DNA of 26,474 nt, from assembly GCA_001730085.1 (NCBI GenBank), contig MDLB01000088.1, positions 1-26,474 on the forward strand, written 5' to 3'. Below are positions 9,023 through 17,700 of this stretch, piece by piece (position 1 is the stretch's first letter; each line of letters begins with the position of its first letter). Both the position numbers and the translations under genes were made by a program. The notes beneath the pieces were generated by a model. It did not search any database. It saw only the letters and a list, made by a program, of their open reading frames with translations, and had not been told where the DNA came from. The stretch comes from PVC group bacterium (ex Bugula neritina AB1). GTDB lineage: Bacteria > GCA-001730085.

Positions 9023-9047
9023 GTGAGATATTTTGCCACAATCTCAC
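9023..9047. repeat. 25-bp palindrome, dispersed family copy A
   Basis: A perfect 7-bp stem GTGAGAT/ATCTCAC surrounds an 11-base loop ATTTTGCCACA. Close relatives lie at 11376-11400 (same orientation) and 11229-11253 (reverse orientation), and looser ones elsewhere. It is not inside any supported gene. Confidence 0.75.
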
Positions 9048-9070
9048 TCTATCATGAAATCCCTTAGCAT

Positions 9071-9136
9071 AAAAAAAACCTCCGGATAACATCAAAAATG
9101 CCTCAATTAAGCGACAGTTGAAATCGTCCAGAGGTT
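9071..9136 (-). terminator. probable rho-independent terminator of groES-groEL
   Basis: Read on the minus strand, AACCTCTGGA (9136-9127) pairs with TCCGGAGGTT (9086-9077), nine Watson-Crick pairs and one G-T, and a run of eight T (9078-9071) overlaps and follows the stem. The 40-base loop is unusually long. It begins about 75 bases after the groEL stop. A weaker hairpin, TGCTC/GAGCG with six T, lies just before it at about 9145-9170. Confidence 0.55.
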
Positions 9137-9210
9137 TCATAAAAAACGCTCAAAATAAACAGAGCATGACGAAGCCAAAGTGCATCGCCATACCCCATTA
9201 AAAACGAATT

Positions 9211-10887
<1,677 letters not shown>

Positions 10888-11175
10888 CTATTTGATTATA
10901 GCCAAGATTTCATCTTCACGAATCATCAAATACTCTTGACCTTCAACTTTGATTTCAGTCCCGGCGTATTTACCAAAAAGGATCCGATCACCTTTAGCCA
11001 CAGAAAGAGAACCACGCTGACCATTGTCTAGCAATTTCCCCGGACCAACTTCGACAACTTCTCCTTCTTGAGGCTTTTCTTTAGCAGTATCAGGAAGAAT
11101 AATACCCCCTTGAGTTTTTTCTTCGGCTTCGAGTACTTTCAAAAGAACACGATCAGCCAATGGTTGAATTGCCAT
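10888..11175 (-). CDS. groES: co-chaperonin GroES (Hsp10)
   Basis: The lid of the GroEL chamber. The 95-residue protein has the normal length, N-terminal [20 protein letters not shown], the mobile loop around [36 protein letters not shown] and a C-terminal [18 protein letters not shown] site lies 10 bases before the ATG. It is the first gene of groES-groEL. The likely promoter and CIRCE operator are not directly in front but about 490 bp upstream (11661-11726), so the transcript should carry an unusually long leader. Confidence 0.97.
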   Translation of the reverse strand: MAIQPLADRVLLKVLEAEEKTQGGIILPDTAKEKPQEGEVVEVGPGKLLDNGQRGSLSVAKGDRILFGKYAGTEIKVEGQEYLMIREDEILAIIK

Positions 11176-11228
11176 ATCCTTTAATCCTCCATGATTTAAT
11201 TAGTGAAATAATAATAATTTTTAAACAA

Positions 11229-11253
11229 ATGAGATCATCGCAAAACACCTCAC
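11229..11253. repeat. 25-bp palindrome, dispersed family copy (reverse orientation)
   Basis: Read on the minus strand, GTGAGGT and ATCTCAT flank the loop GTTTTGCGATG. In RNA the stem forms with G-U pairs. It is the inverted counterpart of the copy at 11376-11400 and lies about 55 bp before the groES start, inside the predicted leader. Confidence 0.68.
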
Positions 11254-11375
11254 ATTCTTCATTCTTAAGGATAGGTCAAAAAAATTCACGCTTTCAAAGT
11301 GACAAAGACCCAATAGTAAAAGCCCTATCACAAGGTTAATAACGAAACTCTTTACACTACCTTAAAATAAAACAT

Positions 11376-11400
11376 ATGAGGTATTTTGCAACAATCTCAC
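11376..11400. repeat. 25-bp palindrome, dispersed family copy B
   Basis: ATGAGGT and ATCTCAC flank the loop ATTTTGCAACA. It differs from the copy at 9023-9047 at three positions. It lies in the predicted groES leader, about 200 bp before the start codon. Confidence 0.7.
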
Positions 11401-11660
11401 ATTATTTTTAATATTAAAAATATTCTGTCTGTAAAAAAAAATGATAATAAATCTAAAAAATCTGCAAAAAACCACATCTATCTTTAAAATTAGAGTTTTA
11501 AAACAATCATATTATTTTGGGGAAAACGTCCCTACCTGACAAGGCATGACTTAATTTTCAAAATAAAAACAACCTTAAAAATCTGTCCAACAAGAAAGAT
11601 ATGAAACTTTGCAAAGGTTTAGACTCATCAATCAAAGCCTTTTAAAAGCAAAAATATTTT

Positions 11661-11687
11661 TTAGCAGTCTAAGCAATTGATTGCTAA
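11661..11687 (-). promoter_or_regulatory. CIRCE operator (HrcA-binding site)
   Basis: TTAGCAGTC (11661-11669), a 9-base spacer and GATTGCTAA (11679-11687) match the CIRCE consensus TTAGCACTC-N9-GAGTGCTAA with one mismatch per arm and the exact spacing. It lies about 10 bases downstream of a -10 box, the usual position. HrcA repression of groESL is therefore expected; hrcA itself is not in the window. Confidence 0.85.
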
Positions 11688-11698
11688 GACATTTCATT

Positions 11699-11726
11699 AT
11701 CATACCTTTTTCATTGTTATTGTCAA
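11699..11726 (-). promoter_or_regulatory. sigma-70-type promoter for groES-groEL
   Basis: On the minus strand a perfect -35 TTGACA (11726-11721) and a -10 TATGAT (11704-11699) are separated by 16 bp. The -35 begins 22 bases after the coaX stop, and the CIRCE operator follows immediately. It points toward groES, whose start is about 520 bp away. Confidence 0.75.
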
Positions 11727-11747
11727 GATTTTTTTTAGAAATCTCTT

Positions 11748-12512
11748 TTATTCATTTTTCTTAGGACAAAACCACTCATAAATCGCTTCGAAAATCAGTT
11801 TTTTTTCACATTTATCCCATTCAAAATCATTTTGAAGAAGATAAATATCACCACCTGTCCCCCAAAGAACAAAAGGCTCTTCCGAAGAAAGATCTTGGAT
11901 ATAATTCAACACACCTTGCAAAAAAATCACCTTTTCATAAACAATACCTTTAGCTATACACTCTTGCGTGCTTTTCCCTAAAAAAGAATCATCTCCAAGA
12001 AGATCCACAATAGCAGGCAGTTTCTCTGTTTTTAAAGATAAAGCTTCTAAGGAGGCTTTGACACCCAAGGTTATAAATCCACCCAAGTGCTCACCTTTTT
12101 TAATAATATCGACTGTCATCGTTGTCCCTAAGTCCACAATCAAAACATTTCTCTCAGGATGATTCATCATGGCTTTATAAATAAGAGAAAGCCTATCTGT
12201 ACCCAAAGAACTCTTATCGTTTTCAGCATAAGCCAAGTGTATTTGTTTTTTATCGTTCAGATTGACTTCAAAAACAGAAAATTTCCACCCCTCAGTTATT
12301 AAATATTTTTCCAAAGACACTTTAGCCTTAGGAGCAACAGAAGAAAGGTACAAATTCAATAGAGGTCTTCTTCTCCCCAAAAAGCCTGTCAACTCTTTCG
12401 AAACATTCCCCCAATCGCCTGTTTGACAAAAAAACATAGCAACAACATTTTCTTTGTCCATAAAAGCGAAGCCCGTAGAAGTATTACCAATATCTACACA
12501 AATCTGATTCAA
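11748..12512 (-). CDS. coaX: type III pantothenate kinase
   Basis: Phosphorylates pantothenate in the first step of coenzyme A synthesis. The 254 residues fit type III enzymes of the ASKHA fold. Seen: DIGNTST (7-13, phosphate loop), SSVAP (57-61), LGTDR (103-107, pantothenate site), DLGTTMTVD (127-135) and GGFITLG (144-150, where the family usually has Pro in place of Leu). The start is TTG with AGAGGAAGG just upstream; no better start exists before the first motif. It is the last gene of the folate cyclo-ligase-nadC-coaX group, 88 bp after nadC. The groESL promoter follows its stop directly. Confidence 0.93.
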   Translation of the reverse strand: MNQICVDIGNTSTGFAFMDKENVVAMFFCQTGDWGNVSKELTGFLGRRRPLLNLYLSSVAPKAKVSLEKYLITEGWKFSVFEVNLNDKKQIHLAYAENDKSSLGTDRLSLIYKAMMNHPERNVLIVDLGTTMTVDIIKKGEHLGGFITLGVKASLEALSLKTEKLPAIVDLLGDDSFLGKSTQECIAKGIVYEKVIFLQGVLNYIQDLSSEEPFVLWGTGGDIYLLQNDFEWDKCEKKLIFEAIYEWFCPKKNE

Positions 12513-12561
12513 CTAACCTTCCTCTTAATAAACAACCTGTCGCAAAAACTTCTTCAATAAA

Positions 12562-12593
12562 ATATCCGGGATATTTTGCCAAAACCTGATCTC
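12562..12593. repeat. diverged copy of the dispersed hairpin repeat (nadC-coaX gap)
   Basis: The core GATATTTTGCC lies between arms that pair only partly (ATCCGG with CCTGAT, five of six). The core matches the clearer copies, but the stem has a different sequence. It occupies much of the 88-bp gap between nadC and coaX. Confidence 0.45.
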
Positions 12594-12600
12594 TTCTATT

Positions 12601-13491
12601 TCATCTATTAAAAAAATCCTGAATAAGAAGAGATATATCTGTCGCAGGCACCGAATGAGTCAATGCACCAATAGAAATACGATCAACCCCTGTCATCGCT
12701 ATTTCTCGAACATTTTTTAATGTGACTCCCCCAGAGGCTTCTATGAGCGGTCTATTTTTTGACTTTAAGACATTTTGAACAACCGATATCATTTTTTTCA
12801 CATCCATATTATCCAAAAGTATCACATGCACCCCTAGACCTTTGGCAAGGATCGCTTGTTCTTCATTTTGAACCTCTAGACCTACATGTTGACCAAGTTT
12901 AGGTGATTTTTGGCATTTTTGGACAGCTATCTCTATCGCTTTAGGCAAAGAAACTTCTAAAGATTTCATGATCGCATAAAGATGATTTTCTTTGATCAAG
13001 ATTTGATCATAAAGCCCTTGTCGATGAGCACTCCCACCTCCATGAGCAACGGCCTCACTTTGTAAAAGTCTCCAAAGAGGCATTGTCTTTCGCGTGTGTA
13101 AGATATCCACATCATAGCCCGAAACAGCTATCAGGTATTCTTTTGTCAAGCTGGCTACGCCACAAAGATTTTGCAAAAAATTCAAAAGAGTTCTCTCAGC
13201 TTGAAGGATCGCCCAAGCAGGGCCCTCAATAGAGCCTAAGATTTCCCCAGCTTTAAAAGAAGTCCCATCTTCCTTATATTTTTTATACGTAATCGAACCC
13301 TCGACCTTAGATAAAAGAAAAGTTACCACTTGTTGTCCAGAAAGCACTCCATCATCTTTCGCGACTAAATCAGCTTTGACCCATGCTTTTTTATCAATAG
13401 ACAAATCTGTTGTCACATCGCCATCTCTCAAATCTTCTCTGTAAGCATCCCAGATAAAACCACACGTTTCAGCATTTAAACTCATAAACAT
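12601..13491 (-). CDS. nadC: nicotinate-nucleotide pyrophosphorylase (quinolinate phosphoribosyltransferase)
   Basis: Makes nicotinate mononucleotide from quinolinate and PRPP in de novo NAD synthesis. The 296 residues have the expected length. Seen: EDLRDGDVTTD (19-29), QAERTLLNFLQNLCGVAS (97-114), HTRKTMP (132-138), GGGSAHRQGLYDQIL (151-165) with IKENH after it, the barrel segment HVILLDNM and EASGGVT. The usual DTRKT is HTRKT here, and the usual Asn before HR in GGG-x-NHR is Ala. The related ModD family also departs from DTRKT, but the IKENH segment and the rest fit NadC better. The ATG at 13491 overlaps the preceding gene by 10 bases; an ATG at 13485 would give the classic ATGA overlap and is equally possible. 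nadA and nadB are not in the window. Confidence 0.9.
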   Translation of the reverse strand: MFMSLNAETCGFIWDAYREDLRDGDVTTDLSIDKKAWVKADLVAKDDGVLSGQQVVTFLLSKVEGSITYKKYKEDGTSFKAGEILGSIEGPAWAILQAERTLLNFLQNLCGVASLTKEYLIAVSGYDVDILHTRKTMPLWRLLQSEAVAHGGGSAHRQGLYDQILIKENHLYAIMKSLEVSLPKAIEIAVQKCQKSPKLGQHVGLEVQNEEQAILAKGLGVHVILLDNMDVKKMISVVQNVLKSKNRPLIEASGGVTLKNVREIAMTGVDRISIGALTHSVPATDISLLIQDFFNR

Positions 13492-14051
13492 ATCTCAACT
13501 CTATTCATAAATTGATCATCACAAGACATTGGAACTTTTTCAATCATTTGGAAAGAAAAACCTATCCCTACTTTAAAAATATGAGGGTATTTTCTAAAAA
13601 ATTTATCATAAAAACCTTTACCTCGACCCAATCTTCCATTACTTTGATCAAAAGCACGACCCGGAACCATAGCTACAGATATTTGTTTAGGATCAATAGA
13701 TCTTGATTCATCCGGAAAAGGTTCCAACATTCCATATGATAAGTTTTTTTGCCAAAAACAACTATCTTCATAATCAAAACAGCGATAAAAACACATCTCA
13801 TGTTTTTCCACTTTCGGAAAACAAACAATCTGACCCTTTTCTATCATTTTTTTGTAAAACAAACAAAGGTCAACCTCATCATTCAAGGCCCTATAGCCTA
13901 AAAAAACATTTTTTTTAGAAAGTAGATATGTATCCAAAAGCCTACAAGATAGAAGGTTCTCTTCCGATTGCCTCTCTTTAAGAGAAGCAATCGGAAATTT
14001 CTGAGAAATACCTTCTCGCATACGAAGTTTATCATAAAATAAATCTTTCAT
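13482..14051 (-). CDS. fthC: 5-formyltetrahydrofolate cyclo-ligase
   Basis: Converts 5-formyltetrahydrofolate to 5,10-methenyltetrahydrofolate with ATP, recycling a folate by-product. The 189-residue protein carries the family signature VPGRAFDQSNGRLG (129-142) directly followed by RGKGFYDKF, the nucleotide/Mg loop, and FLGYRALNDEVD (50-61) in the place of the substrate-binding strand. The N-terminal basic part is less conserved. It opens the nadC-coaX group and overlaps nadC. A region of about 750 bp without genes lies upstream. The gene is also called ygfA or mthfs. Confidence 0.88.
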   Translation of the reverse strand: MKDLFYDKLRMREGISQKFPIASLKERQSEENLLSCRLLDTYLLSKKNVFLGYRALNDEVDLCLFYKKMIEKGQIVCFPKVEKHEMCFYRCFDYEDSCFWQKNLSYGMLEPFPDESRSIDPKQISVAMVPGRAFDQSNGRLGRGKGFYDKFFRKYPHIFKVGIGFSFQMIEKVPMSCDDQFMNRVEICL

Positions 14052-14799
14052 AACCTTCTACTGCTCCTGTGGCAAAAGAATACTTTTTTCAAAATTTTAA
14101 GATTTTTATAAAAGACCAAGTACTTTTCAATTAAAGGACATTTCAAAAAGTTTTGTTATTCCGAAAAAAGATTATACCCTCATTAAATATTAAATTCCTT
14201 TAGAGATGACAAAACTCTTTAAAAGAACGACAAAAAAGCTTATAGGTTATTTTGCAAGGGTTTTATATTGTGACTTTAAAGAAAAAGGTTATATGAAATC
14301 ATTGAAAAATAACCATTATTTTTTTATTAAAAATAACTTCTAGAATGACTTGTCATTTTGAAAAATTTCACATATAAAAAAGAAGCTAAATGGCACTCTA
14401 GCTATCAATAAAAAACCCCATCTAAAACGCCCAAGGGAATATTTTGACTTCATGATAAGTCAAAAGAGACACACTCAAAAAAAAGGTCCATCCAATATTT
14501 CAGGATATCTCCTTTTACTTCGAAATGCTTGTCTCATAAAAAAAGCGTAAGACAAAATAACATCCCTCGTTGCTGAAAAAGACAGGGTTAAATCTCAATA
14601 ATCATAGATCTTATCAGAAGAAGAATGGCACCCTTCTAAAATGAAAAAGTTTTTAAAAGACTCTCATTCCGATCAAAAAATATTAAGAAAAGAAACCTTT
14701 GCAAAATCACTCGCAACAATCTCGAAACACTAATATTCTAACATCTGTACAAATAAAATACAACAAGAGAATATGGGACAAACCTCTGCTAAAAAAGCT
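14052..14799. other. gene-poor region downstream of the large surface-protein gene
   Basis: These 748 bp contain no supported gene on either strand. Visible are a perfect 9-bp inverted repeat at 14442-14465, a GGTTAT/ATAACC stem at about 14287-14314 followed by a T-run on the plus strand, and short tracts resembling the dispersed hairpin (TATTTTGCAA near 14248, CAACAATCTC near 14714). The end of the large gene (14800) overlaps a hairpin, TCTGC-TAAA with TTTA-GCAGA, without a T-run. Confidence 0.5.
14442..14465. other. perfect 9-bp inverted repeat
   Basis: TTTTGACTT (14442-14450) and AAGTCAAAA (14457-14465) are separated by CATGAT. The left arm overlaps an AATATTTTG tract like the core of the dispersed repeats. 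No T-run follows, so a terminator is unlikely. Confidence 0.5.
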
Positions 14800-17700
14800 T
14801 TAGGCAGATTGAGAAATATCTGACAACCATCTATTATCTTTGTCAACTGCCTCAAAAAAATCAGTAGGTGAACTTAGTAAATCGGCAGCAATCTGATTAG
14901 TAAGTTCCCCCTTAAACGAATTCAAGTCATCTTCTATCAAAGTAAAATCAAAAGCCCAAGAAAACTGTTTAACTTCTTCAAAAACTGATGTTGTTGTTAT
15001 AAAAAAAAGCTGCCTTAGAGATTCTTTACTCATATAATTCTCGATCTTACCATCAAAAAGATTCATCCATATCAGTTTAAAAATGTTTCTACGCCCAAAC
15101 TCCTCTTGCCCTATAATCTTAGACACGACTCTTAAAAAGTCATGCATCTCTTTAAAAGCAAAAAGCAAAATCAAGGATTTCCTATCTTCCTCCGTAAGAA
15201 AATTACCTCTGTCAGAAGCTTGTTGATTAATATCCATTTGTAAAACTTTATCGCGAGCTTCATCAAAAGTCCTTTCCCATAGCTCTTTTATTTGACTATT
15301 CGAAGGATCAGTAAGAATATTAGTTCGGTGTATATTCGTAAAATGACGAACAAGCTCGTTATCAACTGGAAATCTCGTTTGATCCATTAAACTATCTATC
15401 GGAAAGTGCTCATCAACTGCTGTTTGATCAGCAGGACTAATAAGTTTCCGAAGCCTTTTAATATTGTCGAAATCTTTCCTTATCGCCTTATCCTTAGGAG
15501 GCATCTTTACTTCACTGCCGTTAAATTTATACCTTTCTAAATCATTAACAAGGTCAAATGAACAAATATCAGATTGAAAAGGTTTTAAAGTTTTTTTAGC
15601 CGTTACATTCCAAAAGTACTTAAAAAGCTTAACAAGAACATTCGGTGTGCTCTGCTCTAAACAAGAAAAACATACAGATTTAAAAGCTTCATGAAAAATC
15701 TTATCGGAGTCCGTTATCCCACTCTCCACCATCCGAAGCTGAACGATTTCCCAAAATCTAAAAAGAATCTTTACTATAGGAGCAGTTTGATCCACACTAT
15801 CTATCTTCAACTCTTTGATATTATTTACTGCTTTATTGTTTTTAAAATTATTTAAAGCAGTTTTATATTCTTCTTTTTCCATTAAAGAACTTCTAAGTAT
15901 TTTTATATCAGTGTAATTCATTTTTATCAATTTTCTATCGATTAATTGATATAAGCCGTTTAAAATATCTTTTGTCCTTGAAACATTATCCTCAAATAAA
16001 CTATCACTTTTTTCTAATTCTTTTGATAAATCTTTACCAAAAAAAGAGTGATAAAGTTCTAGGGTTTTTTTACTTATATTGTTTTTTTCATCAGCATCTT
16101 CAACTATTGGAAGAATATGGAAAAATACAAACTTCAATAATGCTTTATAACTGTTCAAAAGTACGTCTGTAAGCTGTTCTTTACTGCTAAAAGCATTATC
16201 TAATTTATTTAAAATGTCTTTGCAAAGATCAAGAAGTATTAAAGTATTTATATCTCCTTTATTCTCAGAAGAAACCGTTCCATCTCCTACCCTAACATTT
16301 AAACCATCTGCTTTAGGCAGATTCTCAAGTTTGTCAATCTTTCTAAGTAACAATTCAGTAGCAAGCTGACTACTCCGGTCAAATACTTTTTTTTCCTCCG
16401 GCCCCCCACTTTCTTCTGAAACTACCTGAGCCCCTCCTTCTTCTGCCTTTAATTCACTTACATATGTCGGTGAAGCAACAGTACTTCTTCCATCAAATTC
16501 TTCTTCAGTTGAAGAATCAGTTTGTTCCCGATTTAATCTAGCTTCTTGATCTTTTTCATTCTTAAAAGATAAAACTTTACTAACATCATATCTACTAACT
16601 ATAGATTCTGGCTTTCCTAAGGTTGACGAACTTGTCGTACCTTCAGTATCGCCAATCCTATTTTCTACCTGTATTGATTCATTACTCCGAGTCTTAACAA
16701 CAGTATTATCTCGTTCAACGGTTGAATGATCGTTTCTTTCAGATAATCGATCCTCTTCAATCTTACTTTCAACTTTGGAATCTTCAACTACTAAATCATC
16801 ATATTCTATATCAGAGTTTAAATAATAAAAATCCTTAGTATTTTTATTAAATTTTGAATATTCATTATTATCATATAATATACTTTCAATATCTTGTTCA
16901 TCAAAATCTAATAAATTGTCATTTTGAGTAATAGGTTCAGGAAAAAGGGGGCTATCTGAAAAACCATCACTCAAAGAACCTTCGTGATTTTGAGAATCGT
17001 TATCTCCTTGATCTTTTTTATCCTCTACATCTGTATCGCGCACGCTTAGGCGTTTCAGCTTAAAATCTTCCTCAAATTCCCACTCTTTCATCAAGTCATC
17101 TTTCTCAAATTCCCACTCTTTCATCAAGCTATAAGGCTTCCATCCCTCTGTATCTTTTGCTTCAACCTCACTCAAATTTGAATAAGATTTTACCCTTCTT
17201 TTTGGAAAATTCCTGTCTGATTTATGTTTATCAAGCTCCTCTTTAAAATTTAAGTCATCATAAGACTGCATATCATCCGGTATTTCTTCTCTCTCCCAAT
17301 TAGCCCCATTATCGAATTGTGTATCGGTTTCCATATCAGCGTATTCATCAATATTTAAGGGTTCGTCTAGTCCTTCTTGACTATTTGTAAATTCGTTATT
17401 TTTATCATTTAGCCATTGAAGAACGTTCGAAGAACTAGATGAATCAAATCTACGAGAATCACTCATAGAAGGCTTTAGAACGTTATCACTTTTTTCTATA
17501 GAATCCTTAGAAGGTGAATCAACTCTACGAGAATCACTCATAGAAGGCTTTAGCGCGTTATAACTTTTTTCTATAGAATCCTTAGAAGGTGAATCAACTC
17601 TACGAGAATCACTCATAGAAGGCTTTAGCGCGTTATAACTTTTTTCTATAGAATCCTTAGAAGGTGAATCAACTCTACGAGAATCACTCATAGAAGGCTT

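Larger units (their letters stand above)
8447..9210. other. gene-poor region between groEL and purA
   Basis: This 764-bp stretch holds the likely groESL terminator (9071-9136), one copy of the dispersed 25-bp palindrome (9023-9047) and a perfect 7-bp inverted repeat (8531-8549). The middle (about 8560-9000) shows no supported gene. A 61-codon frame at 8955-9140 is rejected because it runs through the palindrome and the terminator. Confidence 0.6.
11176..11747. other. long leader region between coaX and groES
   Basis: From the coaX end it holds a promoter (11726-11699), a CIRCE operator (11687-11661), about 260 bp without recognisable content, then hairpin repeats at 11400-11376 and 11253-11229 in opposite orientations, and finally the groES ribosome site. 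No open frame of note is visible. The spacing suggests that repeat DNA has accumulated between the heat-shock promoter and its operon. Confidence 0.6.

Noticed and set aside
8955-9140. 61-codon minus-strand frame (MKPLDDFNCRLIEAF...)
   Set aside because: It runs through both the probable groESL terminator and the 25-bp palindrome and has no family match or clear ribosome site. The WQNI stretch it encodes also appears in one frame of other repeat copies, as expected from repeat DNA rather than a gene.
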